This document shows, one piece after another, positions 18,658 to 28,464 of a stretch of DNA of 30,749 bases; position 1 is the first letter of the stretch; every line of letters starts with the position of its first letter. The notes under the pieces are model-generated. The model made no database searches. It saw only the letters and a program-made list of their open reading frames with translations, and had not been told where the DNA came from. Source of the stretch: Darksidea phi (lineage: Eukaryota > Ascomycota > Dothideomycetes > Pleosporales > Lentitheciaceae). The position numbers and the translations under genes were made by a program. Location of the stretch: contig JASJFT010000346.1 of assembly GCA_030770425.1 (NCBI GenBank), forward strand, positions 1-30,749. The letters run 5' to 3'.

Positions 18658-21600
18658 TCATCTCTTCCTCTTCGCGCCGGCACCACCACCCTTCTTCGAC
18701 TTCGACTTCTCCTCCTCCTCATGCCCACCCTCTCTATCTTTGATCGCTGCCTTCTTCTCCAATACATCCCAATCCTCGCCTTCTGAGAAGTCGTCCTCGC
18801 TTCCTTCATCACTCATCTCATCTGATGCGTTTTCATCAAAGTCGCTCTCGTCCTCAGAGCTCTCGTCCGACTGAGCAAGCTCGGACTCCGACACTTCGAA
18901 AGCCGACTCTTCTTCCTCCTCCTCTGCATCCTCGTCGTCGGAATCTGTAGAGAGGAAGTGCCATCCGCCGTCCACGAAGAACTGGTGTGGGTCTGACGTG
19001 ACAGTCTTCATGATAGTGGGCCACTGCAAGTTGAGCGGACCTTCCGAGAAGGGAATGTCGACGGAGTCTAGCCAGTCTTTTACGGAGTCGAGAGATTCGA
19101 CGGGGATAGTGTTGATGTGAACGGGGGGTCGGTTGTAGTCACTGAAGACAATGACCATGTCAAAGTTACGGAGACCAAATTGTACGCGTTCGAGATGTAC
19201 AATCTCAATTTCCGAGAGCGTGATACAGGTGAAGGGTGGTTCGGTAAGTTGCACAAGACAATCGGTTGTGGGCTGGACGAGAACGGACGACCGTGACGGC
19301 ACACCGTTGAAACCGAGCTCGCGGTATGGGATATCAACACTGAGATTCTCGTTGCGTCCTGCATCTGCGATTTTCTCGGCAAAATTTTTGAATTCCCTGT
19401 CGAGAGCTGCACGACGTCTCCGCTCTTCCTGTTCTTGTTCAAACTCTTCCTCATCGCCGAACTTGTGACGGCGCTTGCGGTTGCCCGTCTCGTCGAACTG
19501 CATTTCAGTTGCCTCGCGCACAAATTGGACGTCCTTTGTCTTCTTCTTACCAATCATTATGGGATTCTTGAGGTGGACATGGATGATGACGATGAGCTCG
19601 TGCTGCGAGGGTTGGAAGAAGAGATGCTTCATGTTGCTGAAGAGAACGTCGATCTTGTTTCCCCCCGCGCCATGAACGTAGCGCAGACCATTTTGGTGTA
19701 TCTCGATACTACCGGGGATTCGCTTGCCGTCAAGCGCTGGGCGAAGAAATATGAGATCCATGACATAAGGTTTCCGGCCTAGGGACTGTTAGTACGTGGC
19801 GTTGTCAATGTGAGAACGAGTAACCTACTCTTGACAGGAATGAGCTTGTCCTGCTCAACAACATCCTCCAGCTGTTTCTTCTCTTGTTCGCGGCGGACGA
19901 CGTCCTTCTTGAGATCGGTGATGTCTTTGGTGATTTGATCGATACGGTCAACGTCATGTGAGCGGAATGTTAAGCTGCGGATGAAGTGCGCGTTCGGGTC
20001 CTCGAAGGGTTGATCATCTTTCCGTCCGACACCCTGGCCAGGTGAGAGAAAGTTGATGCGAAGAGAGGTGAAGTCAGCCTCAGGAGTGTGCGAGGCGTTC
20101 TTGATGGTGTGAATATGGAAAGGCACCGGGCGACCCATGATGGGAAGGATGACCGTGAGATTCTTTTTGTCCACGGCGATCTCTAGCCTGGCAACCGTTG
20201 GAGGTAGTTGGTTATCACGCTTGTATGACTCGAAGCGCTTAAACTTCTTCTCTTCCGTTCCGTTGAGCGCCTTTGCCCCCTCGCCGTACAGTTCTAGACC
20301 TGCAGCCTGTTTCTTTGCATGCAGTTCCTTCTGATGTTCTCGTCGTTGGGCTTCTTTTTCTGCATCCTGATTAGTCGGTCGCTCATGTCGCGTCCGCGTC
20401 TTGGTGATGTTGGTCTGCGCAATTGCTGGTCGCTCGCGCTTCGTTTTTGGCTTGGCCTCCTCTTCCTCATCTTTAAAGAAGAAGGAGACGGAGTCCAGCT
20501 CAGACGGTGTGTCCTTGGTAAACACTGCGCAGTCTGTGGGGCCCACACGGACCGTGTCAACCAGCAGGAGCGAGTATTTCTTGCTCTTCTTATCCTGCGG
20601 GTTCGAATTCTCAAGCTCGTGCAGACCTGTGCTAATCACGAGCGTCATGCCGTCTTTGAGTACCCGGCTGTTCTTGCCGCTTAGGAGAAGTGTTCCGTCC
20701 TTGTTCTCCGTGCCGATTCCGTAGCCCACGTTTTTCGGAAAGTGCTTCTCGAAATCGGGCTTCTTCGCCTTTAGATGATTCAGGGCTTTGTTGTAGACCT
20801 CCTTGGCCACGACGCCATCTTTTATCGATTTAATGATGACATCGTGTATAGCCAAAAGTAATTTGTACGCCCGCTCCTGCTCCCCGATGGGGTCGACCAT
20901 GTACGTCCGAGCGACCATGGCGCCATATGTCTGGTAGCGCAGTCCAAGAGCGGAGATGATCACGCCCGCGTGGAGGTTGCTGTCGTCGGGATCTGCGCGG
21001 AGTTGAAGGTCGTAGTTTCCGCCGCTTTGCACTGTAGGCTCCAAGCACCAGTCCAGCTGCAGGTTGTCAAAGCTCTTAGAAACCTTCTGCTTCTCGAAAA
21101 ACTTCTGATCATCGATCTTCGCGGAGACCTTGTCGGCGAGGGCCTTGTGGGAGACTTTTTTCTCGGAATCGAGGATCTCGGACATTTCTTCAACGAAGTA
21201 GTTGGTCATGAGGGCGCTCGAAGCTCGCGATGCGTCGCGAATCATTCGCTGTGACAGTTAGCTAGTGTATGCGGTCGGAAGCAAAGGTACCTACCAGCTC
21301 CTTCTCGTCCTTGACCGACATGGCTGCCTGGGACAGGATGGGCGCGAGCTCGACCTGGTCCTCTTCCTTGAAGCCTGCCTCCTGAAATGCGGCCTTCCAC
21401 TCCTCTGCAAAATTATTGGTAGCAACGTCCTTTTTGAGTATTGCAACCTTCTTGCCCGCCTTCTTCATCGTGTCCAGGCAGCTCTGAAATTGCTTCTTGT
21501 TTTCCTCGGCATCTTTTCCGCGCACAAGAACCTCCACGGGAACCTTGCCACCTTTCAGAGGCTCTAGGTATGCAGCTGTCCAGCCCTGTTAGCGTCCCAG

Positions 21601-21949
21601 CTCCACAAGAGCACTACCACGCGACGTACCCTTCTTCTTGGTGGTGACGATTTGGACAAGGTCGGGTGTGATGATGAAGAGCGTAGACGGGAACTCGTAA
21701 CCTAGCAGCCATAGCTGTACAATTGTTGTAAGCTCCAAGGCTCAACATGCCACTTTTCGGTGCACTTACTTGGAAGGCGGCGGGTTTGAGATAGCTTCCC
21801 TCCTCACTCGCCTTGCCCACGACCGTGGCGATTGACCCAGCGCCCTGAAAAATCTGGTCGCCAGCGCGCTTGTCCGTCTTCCACTTCGTAACGAAGCTGG
21901 ACAGACGCTCGTGGAAGAGCTGCTTGTCGATAACAATGTCGTCAGCCAT
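18658..21949 (-). CDS. SPT16: FACT complex subunit Spt16 (histone chaperone)
   Basis: Five exons, 21949-21770, 21714-21630, 21575-21295, 21248-19829 and 19778-18658, give 1028 residues, the normal length. With Pob3 and an HMG protein, Spt16 moves and rebuilds nucleosomes during transcription and replication in the nucleus. The N-terminal aminopeptidase-like domain shows [33 protein letters not shown] and later [19 protein letters not shown] and [16 protein letters not shown]. The middle domain has [20 protein letters not shown] and [20 protein letters not shown]. The Rtt106-like PH domain has [20 protein letters not shown] and [20 protein letters not shown]. The tail is a long acidic Glu/Asp/Ser stretch ending in basic AKRKR, which binds H2A-H2B. 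All introns are 48-55 bp with good sites and keep phase. The gene is divergent from the carrier gene. Confidence 0.96.
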
Positions 21950-22285
21950 GGTGAAGGCGCGGGCACGACTCACAGGGCCTTCGAAGTTGACAGTGGCTGC
22001 GAGAGTAGAGTGGAAGATTGATGGAGGGCGACGTGCTGGCAAAGTCCTAATGACGCCTGGGCGGCGACCGCGATAGAAAGCGCGCCTGCGGGCTAAAAGA
22101 GCTTGGCGTCGCTAGCGCGATTTTCAACGTTGAATGTTCCGCGAGCTCGTTGACACTCGGCAGGTCATGCCTCGCGCCCTCACCGGTGACCCACCCGCGT
22201 GCAGCCGCTCTCTCACCTTCTTATATACAGCGACAGGTGCTCCACGAATGAGTCTACAGTGCCGTCTTATCCTCAATGCTATGCG
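21950..22285. promoter_or_regulatory. Divergent promoter between SPT16 and the carrier gene
   Basis: Only 336 bases separate the two start codons. The stretch is GC-rich and contains no other gene. Shared control of the two genes is possible but not shown by any site I can name. Confidence 0.5.
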
Positions 22286-23543
22286 ATGACAGCAAGCTCC
22301 AGTCCCCGCGCTGGAGCTCCTCCCCGCACCGACGGAAAAGACGCGAAAGATGGAGGCACACCCAATAAGGCGCCCGCGACGGGAGTGCAGGCCGCAGGTA
22401 TGCGTGCAATCGCCGCGCGAATGGTTGCCTTCTACTTCCGAGCTCCGGTAAAGGCTTTCTTCAAAGGCCGGATCGACTACATGGGATATGCGCGAGCGAT
22501 CAACCCGCACTTCGGAGAGACGGCCAAATGGTCGTGGAGAATGACGACGCCGGCCGTGTTGATACACGCAGTGAGGACCGAGGGATGGAGCTTCATACCC
22601 AATCAAGTGATGCCGCCTCTGCTGGCCAATACTTTGTTCGTGGACTCGTGTCAGTAGATTACATTGTCTAACAGATCCTAGCATTGGGGCTATTCTCTAC
22701 ACATCCTACCTCCATAGCCTCTCGAGCCTCCATGTACCCTCGTCTTATCAAACTAAGCGCACGTACCCTCCGCCGCCGCCAACAACCACCTTCACCGCAG
22801 GCCTCATAGCAGGCGGCGTACAGTCACTCCTTGCCGCACCCTTCGATGCACTGCAAGTTCGCTTTCGCACGGCGGACATCCTTGAGGGGAAGCACAAAAC
22901 CATGTGGCATTACGCGGGCTATAAATTGCGGGATATAGGTCTCCGGGGCATATTCGCTGGGTTCACGCTCAGTCTGCTCAAAGATTCCCTCGGCGCTGCA
23001 TGCTTCTTCGGCACCTTTGAGACGATCAAGAGCCAGGGTTACTACGAATACATAACGCACTACTATGGAAGCCGGACGCGAGATGCATTGTTAGAAGCGA
23101 AAGCACTCTACCACGACGAGAACGACGGCCGGCCCGTTATCAAGCCGCACTACGGTCTAGAGCCAACCTTTTTGCTTTTGGCCGGCATATCTGCCTCATT
23201 AACATCCCAAATTATCCAGCATCCGCTTACCGAACTGCAAAACATCCACTACCGCCGATTGGAAGCTCTAGACTATCAAGCCCACGGAGAGGCGAAGGGC
23301 TCCCGAATTATGAGTCGCTACTACCATGCCTATGAAGAGACATTTCGACAATGCAAGACGCTAGCAAAGCGGCATGGCGGGTGGAGGCGCTATCTTTATC
23401 GCGACTTCTGGATGAGCACCATTCGCCAAATGCCCAGTACCAGCGCCGGCCTTATCGTTTTCGAACTGGTACGCCGGAAGTATGCTTTTGAGACCGAGGA
23501 GGTCATAATCAGCCACGAAGGGGCGCATATTCTGTTGTCTTGA
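22286..23543 (+). CDS. Mitochondrial carrier family protein (divergent)
   Basis: Two exons, 22286-22635 and 22682-23543, give 403 residues. The start is the first ATG in frame (MTASSSPRAGAPPRTD). The best intron uses an unusual GTTCGT donor with a TCTAAC branch site and CCTAG acceptor (46 bp); it gives LLANTFIGAILYTSYLHSL, whereas GTAGAT or GTGTCA donors would make introns too short. Recognisable carrier features are FTAGLIAGGVQSLLAAPFDALQVRFR, where PFDALQVR is a relaxed PxDxxx(K/R) signature, GIFAGFTLSLLKDSLGAACFFGTFE, and HPLTELQNIHYRR as a second relaxed signature. Carriers of this kind move metabolites across the inner mitochondrial membrane. The substrate cannot be told from sequence. 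The first repeat is weakly conserved, as in some outer-membrane or degenerate carriers. Confidence 0.78.
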
Positions 23544-23785
23544 AAGAGGCAAAACTGTACCACTATTGTTATGATACCCGACATAGACGGCATAGAGGCG
23601 TTATATTTATGTAGCACCACCACGCATGAGCATCAGCATTACACATACCATAGATCGAGTCCAACCAGATACTCCCCTATTTGCTAACTGTATACAATAC
23701 AAATCTCACATCAAAGATAACAGAATCCACATATCAATCGAACCATCCCATGAGAAGCCAAAGCGTATTCAACACACTAAACACA

Positions 23786-26194
23786 CTACTTCTTCCTCAA
23801 TCCCAAAGCATACTGAACGGGTGCTCGGCCATCTGCCTCTATATTACTCCCATACTCTCCAAACCAATCATCCAACGACTTCCAATGAAAATCAGCCCGA
23901 GTCTGGCGCCACATCTCCCAGAAGCCCATGAACAGGTACAAGGCGCCCCAAAAGATGTACAAGGGCATGAAGCTCTTTATCTTGGGCGCGTGCTTTGTGG
24001 TCTTGCTCGTTTCGTCAGAGGTGGATCCGGCTTCGCCTGTTGAGGGGGTTTTGGTTGTGTTTTGCTCGTTTGTTGTCCTTGTTTTGGTGGGCTTGGTCTT
24101 GGTGGGTTTGCTAGTGTCGGTGGGTTCTGAGTCGGAGTCGGAGGCGGGGACTGTGGTTGCTGTGGTTGCTGTGGTTGCTGTGGTTGCTGTGGTTGCTGTG
24201 GTTGCTGTGGTTGCTGTTAGTGAGTTAGGTGAAGTGGGGATGAGGGTGTATATACCTGCGTCTGTGGGTTTGGCGGGTTTGCTGGGGTGGGTCTTTGAAA
24301 GTAGTTTGCTCCCCCCATTGTTGTCATGCGCCGATTTTGTCCGAGTGGGAGGGGAAGATGTTTTTTCGGCAGAATCTGGGCTGGGATCCGAGGTCAGAGT
24401 TGGATCAGGTGCAGAAGAGTGGTGGAGGCGGAATGTTGTCTTCGGAGGCTCTTCTCCGTCTTCATCACTGGCGGCGTTGGCGATAGCGGACGATTTGGTG
24501 CTTTTGGGGAGTTTGGAGGGTGTTGGCTTGGTTTTAGGCTCCTCGAAGGTCAAAGTCTCCTCGTCTTCGTCGTCTGCTATCCCTGTTTTGGTAGATTTCG
24601 CTGTATCCTTATCACCCTTGACACTCATTTCTTGCTCCTTGTCATCCGTCTTCGAAGCAGTGGGTTTTGCTACATTCTTAGCACCATTAGTACTCTTCTC
24701 CGGCTCTTCGTCGCCTTGGTCTACCTCTTGCGCCTTCTTCACCTTCTGTTCCTTATTCTCCTCATCCTCGTCGTTATCTTCACTTCCATCTGCATGTCCC
24801 CTCCTCCAGACGAACGGCACGCGATACCATGGGGTATTATCGTTAATCTTCGAAGAGAGCCCAGCTCCTCTCTTCGCCTCAGCATCCTTATCCTCACCTT
24901 TGTTTAACATGGACATTACCGACGCATCAGCAGTGGGCATTGAAGTGGACCTAATGAACGACTCCTCAGCCGCACTTGCTTCTGTAATCGTTGCTCGCGA
25001 AGTAGGCGTCGATTCATCAGTTGCGGCTTCGCTTGATCTAGAGGACGTTACGACCTGCTTAGGCTTAGGTTTTAGCGTCGAAGTCGCCTCTCCGTCAGTG
25101 GCTTCACTAGACGCGAATGTTGCGGGAAGGGACGAGGAGTGGGCATTTTTGCTAATGGGAGACGGCCGTGTGGCAGGGGGTTCTTTTCCTTCTTCATTCT
25201 CAACTGATAATTGCGTTTCTTCTTTGTCTTCTAATGCGGCAGGAGTAGGAGTCACGCTAGATTTCGGTGATGGCTTCTTCCCTGTAGGAGTCGCTATAGA
25301 GCTGGCATATTCCTCTCTGGCCGACTTGTCGCCGGCTTCGTCCGTAGGAGTTGGTGTCTCAGACGTCTTCTTCTCCTTGCCTCTACTATTCACCTCGGAA
25401 CTGGATAAAACATCATCTTCTGTACCTTTTGGTTCCATCTCAACCGTCGCCGTTGTGATGACACTTCCCGCCTCATCCGTCGGCGTCACCATAGTCATTG
25501 CTCTCCCAGTCCCACTCTTCGTCTTCGAGCTCATTAGCGATGCTGACGCCGTTCCATTACCCTTCTCCCCGCTCGTTTCTTTTTCAATAGACTCACAGAA
25601 CATAGCGGCGTTATGTTTTATGATTGGGATTTCGACATCGTATCCGTTCACACGGATTATGATGGGCCAGTACTCTGGAGGCCTGGCTGCTTCTTCGTGG
25701 AGATCGGCGCGGCGGACATTCGATGAAGGCTCTGACGATATAGTGGGCACGCCTGAGGGAGGGCGTTGCGAGATTGTGGATTTGAAGCCGGAAGGACGGT
25801 TCGTTACTGCTCGAGCATTTTCGTGAACGTGCGGAGATATGATGGGGATGCCTGAAGGTGAACATTGTGGGATTGTAGGTTTGGCGCCCGAAAGAGGGAG
25901 CGATGGTTTTGCATCGCGTATAGCTAGAGAGTTGTCGCCGTGCTCCAGCGAGGGCTCTCCGTGTGCGCCAACGATAAATTTTTTAGCTAGTGTCGTGTCA
26001 GTATTTTCGAGTGGTACGTCAATTTTGCCGAAGGCTTGATGCGAAGCGATCGAGCGCACTGTAGTTTCAGAGATAGTCTTTGTGATGACGAGGGACCGGG
26101 AGGTGTCTTCGTTGGAGCGAGTTGTGGAGGAGTAAACTGTATTAGCGAGGATGAGTTTCCCCGAGCCTGCGAGGAGAATGGCAGTGGGCCTCAT
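23786..26194 (-). CDS. Large Ser/Thr/Pro-rich secretory-pathway membrane protein
   Basis: One exon, 802 residues. The N-terminus MRPTAILLAGSGKLILANTV is a weak signal peptide or anchor. Most of the chain is low complexity: Ser, Thr, Pro, Glu, Lys, with repeated TPTDEAG blocks, a duplicated 33-residue unit (PSGIPIISP and PSGVPTISS) and (ATT)x7. One ordered-looking block lies near residue 180 (PPEYWPIIIRVNGYDVEIPI), and another near 460 (NDNTPWYRVPFVWRRGHADG). Near the end FMPLYIFWGALYLFMGFWEM is one membrane segment, followed by about 40 residues including DFHWKSLDDWFGEYG. The layout suits a heavily O-glycosylated cell-surface protein of the wall-sensor or mucin-like type with a short cytosolic tail. 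The family is not recognised. The opposite strand is open for 632 codons as a by-product of codon bias. Confidence 0.65.
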   Translation of the reverse strand: MRPTAILLAGSGKLILANTVYSSTTRSNEDTSRSLVITKTISETTVRSIASHQAFGKIDVPLENTDTTLAKKFIVGAHGEPSLEHGDNSLAIRDAKPSLPLSGAKPTIPQCSPSGIPIISPHVHENARAVTNRPSGFKSTISQRPPSGVPTISSEPSSNVRRADLHEEAARPPEYWPIIIRVNGYDVEIPIIKHNAAMFCESIEKETSGEKGNGTASASLMSSKTKSGTGRAMTMVTPTDEAGSVITTATVEMEPKGTEDDVLSSSEVNSRGKEKKTSETPTPTDEAGDKSAREEYASSIATPTGKKPSPKSSVTPTPAALEDKEETQLSVENEEGKEPPATRPSPISKNAHSSSLPATFASSEATDGEATSTLKPKPKQVVTSSRSSEAATDESTPTSRATITEASAAEESFIRSTSMPTADASVMSMLNKGEDKDAEAKRGAGLSSKINDNTPWYRVPFVWRRGHADGSEDNDEDEENKEQKVKKAQEVDQGDEEPEKSTNGAKNVAKPTASKTDDKEQEMSVKGDKDTAKSTKTGIADDEDEETLTFEEPKTKPTPSKLPKSTKSSAIANAASDEDGEEPPKTTFRLHHSSAPDPTLTSDPSPDSAEKTSSPPTRTKSAHDNNGGSKLLSKTHPSKPAKPTDAGIYTLIPTSPNSLTATTATTATTATTATTATTATTVPASDSDSEPTDTSKPTKTKPTKTRTTNEQNTTKTPSTGEAGSTSDETSKTTKHAPKIKSFMPLYIFWGALYLFMGFWEMWRQTRADFHWKSLDDWFGEYGSNIEADGRAPVQYALGLRKK
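24151..24213. repeat. 9-bp microsatellite coding for (Ala-Thr-Thr)x7
   Basis: Seven identical copies of CTGTGGTTG in a row on the plus strand. On the coding (reverse) strand they encode seven Ala-Thr-Thr triplets inside the Ser/Thr-rich protein. The identity of the copies at DNA level points to recent slippage, so allele length is likely to vary between strains. Confidence 0.9.
25737..25900. repeat. Diverged direct duplication, 99-bp period, inside the Ser/Thr-rich gene
   Basis: The stretch starting GATATAGTGGGCACGCCTGA at 25737 recurs in diverged form at 25836 (GATATGATGGGGATGCCTGA). The spacing is 99 bases, a multiple of three, so the coding frame holds and each copy encodes a 33-residue unit with PSG(I/V)P(I/T)IS. 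Confidence 0.6.
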
Positions 26195-26732
26195 GGCGTA
26201 GTAAACACTGTATCAAAAGCGAGGTTTTAGCACGGAAAGAAGAGCAGAAAGATTGCAGAAGATAAACAAGGACGTGGTTACGCATACTGCCACTTTGCAG
26301 AGCGTACGCTTGAATTATACCAAGTCCATGAAGCAGATGTGAAGTGTTGCCAACAGGCAGCAAAGGATGCGTCGTTGCTTTTGTGAAGAGTGTTGAGTAA
26401 GACTATATTCTAGTTATGGAGGTAAACGACAAACAAAACGAAACTCGTACTACCAAAATGGGGAGACTGTTAGCTAGAGAACCCTATCATATATAGGACC
26501 CCATTCACTCTGCTTGAGCACGGGCCTTACCCTTCGGTATATAAGGCCCTGAGTTCAGTACATAGGTAGAATACCTCTGCCCCAAACTAAGAGAGACCAG
26601 TACAATTAGAAGTCCGGTAGCTCGAGGAAAGTCGGACGAGGCCTGGCTCTAGTCCTCGTGATTGTTCCTACGATATGTGTCGCGACGGAAGAGATGCGGA
26701 CAGTGGTGGTCGGCTCGGGTCTGCATCTTCTA
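26195..26732. other. Intergenic region
   Basis: About 540 bases between the two same-strand secretory protein genes. It should contain the promoter of the 802-residue protein gene. A pyrimidine/purine-mixed stretch with TATATAGG and TATATAAGG (about 26490-26545) is present; no RNA gene was recognised. Confidence 0.45.
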
Positions 26733-27755
26733 TTAGAACATATATTCGCTATGTTTGATAGGGACGTACTTTGTAGTCTTATACTTTAAGTGTTTGGTAA
26801 TGTAGAGCGTAGATGCTCCAGATTCTGCATCACCTGCCGGCCTTGTAACCAACTTCTTCGCCTTGCTAATACTCTCAACCTCAACTTCCGTCTCAAGAAC
26901 CATTGTGGTTGATAGGTCCACGGTCTCAACCGTATCTGTGACAGACACTTTCATCGTCTCAATAATGAGGGTTCCAGGTCCCGTGACGGTGGTTGATAAT
27001 TGAACATCGCGTTGCGTAGTGACAGTCTGCGTCACGACCACAACCTCCCAAATCTCCTGATAGCGTATACATTCCATGCTATCGTCGTTGAGTATTGTGC
27101 AAACCTTGATGTCGACATCTGAAGGCGTATCTCCAGCAGTCAATGACTGCCAGGGCGCAAGCCAGAATGTCTTCATCCTCTTCACGGTCGGCGCGGGCGT
27201 GATCAGTGAGAAGTTGGCCGTCGTGACTGGCGTTGGCGTCTCTAGTGTGAAGCCACAATCGCTTGAGAAGGTGATCTCTTGGTCACATTCTGAAACAGTG
27301 ATCTTGGAGGCGATGCCGGTGAGCGTGGTCGCGCAGACGGTAGTTTCTGTTGGTACGTAGGCTGTTTCGCAGAGCCCAGTACCCGCGACCAAGGTCTCGT
27401 ACTCGGTTGATTTGTTAAGATAGGGCGTTCCCGACACGAGGATCAAGGCTATTGGAGGCCCAACACACCATGTTGCTTCGGGTAGGAAGGACGTGACGAC
27501 CTGGCTTTGCGCGGTGATCTCGATAGGCGCGGCCTCGGGTGATGGAAAGAGGATGCTGTGGATAGAGCGCGGTGAAGTCGGCACCGGACATTGCTCCGTT
27601 ACTGTATTGTTCAAAACAACCGGATCGAGACGCTTCTCTGGCTGCTTTTTCGACGCGTCTAGGGCTTCGTGCCGGAAGCCGTTGTGTCTCGCCGCTGCGC
27701 CTTCGAAATGGGACAGTGTGAGGAGAGTTGTGAGGATGTGCGGAAATAGAGGCAT
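26733..27755 (-). CDS. Secreted Thr/Val-rich protein with eight cysteines, unknown function
   Basis: One exon, 340 residues. MPLFPHILTTLLTLSHFEGA is a likely signal peptide, followed by a dibasic stretch (KKQPEKR) that may be a Kex2-type processing site. The chain has eight cysteines (EQCPVP, TWCVGP, GLCETA, TVCATT, SECDQE, SDCGFT, KVCTIL, MECIRY) and glycosylation sites NNT, NKS and NFS. The second half is beta-prone and Thr/Val-rich (VVVVTQTVTTQRDVQLSTTV). There is no membrane segment or GPI signal at the C-terminus (KYVPIKHSEYMF). It is probably a wall or extracellular protein. It is not assigned to a family. Same strand as the 802-residue surface protein, 538 bases away. Confidence 0.68.
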   Translation of the reverse strand: MPLFPHILTTLLTLSHFEGAAARHNGFRHEALDASKKQPEKRLDPVVLNNTVTEQCPVPTSPRSIHSILFPSPEAAPIEITAQSQVVTSFLPEATWCVGPPIALILVSGTPYLNKSTEYETLVAGTGLCETAYVPTETTVCATTLTGIASKITVSECDQEITFSSDCGFTLETPTPVTTANFSLITPAPTVKRMKTFWLAPWQSLTAGDTPSDVDIKVCTILNDDSMECIRYQEIWEVVVVTQTVTTQRDVQLSTTVTGPGTLIIETMKVSVTDTVETVDLSTTMVLETEVEVESISKAKKLVTRPAGDAESGASTLYITKHLKYKTTKYVPIKHSEYMF

Positions 27756-28389
27756 CTTAAATTGAATAGATGTCGGTTGTGTATGAACTTGAGATGAAAA
27801 GAGACGGGCTCAGGCCCATGAAGTTAGGAGATTACGAACATGCCGCGGTCTTGTTGTGCCTTTGGTGGAATGGAACATCTCGCTTCCCGATCGGGACGGT
27901 TCTCCCTTACCTGCTAACCATTGTTCATCCTTCATTTCCAAATGTTCGAGACTAGATGCGTGAAGATGTTGTTAACATGCAAGGACGTCTCAACGAAGGG
28001 GTATATGCCCACAATCGTCGCCACTGCACGACGAAGATAGATCGTATACCTTGAAATTCAATATCAACACTCACTGCTACTCAGGTGGAATATGAAAGTG
28101 ACTAGGTCTAATGCAGTTGAAGAAGTTGGTTTGATGACTAAGCAGTTGAGCTTTTCCGAGCTTCTAGCCCGCGAGGGGCCCTTTTCCGACTCCACCTTCA
28201 ATGCTCTTCCATTGACGTATCCGGACAAGGCCATCGACTAGGAATTGCTTCCTTGGACAATGGATCATATTCTTCCGAGCTACTTCGGATACTTGTGAGT
28301 GCTTACAAAAGGATCTTCGCATCCTCGGTACCCCAACCCATGCAACAAATGGCGAACCTCCCTAGTAAGCCTAAAGTCCATGTTCAAGC
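27756..28389. other. Divergent intergenic region
   Basis: About 630 bases between the secreted Thr-rich protein gene (reverse) and the dehydrogenase gene (forward). It should carry both promoters. No further gene was recognised. Confidence 0.5.
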
Positions 28390-28464
28390 ATGTCTCAAAG
28401 ATTATTGCAGCTATCACGAACACTTGCGCCCCATCTGAACCCTTGCCAGACAGCTCAGCGCACA

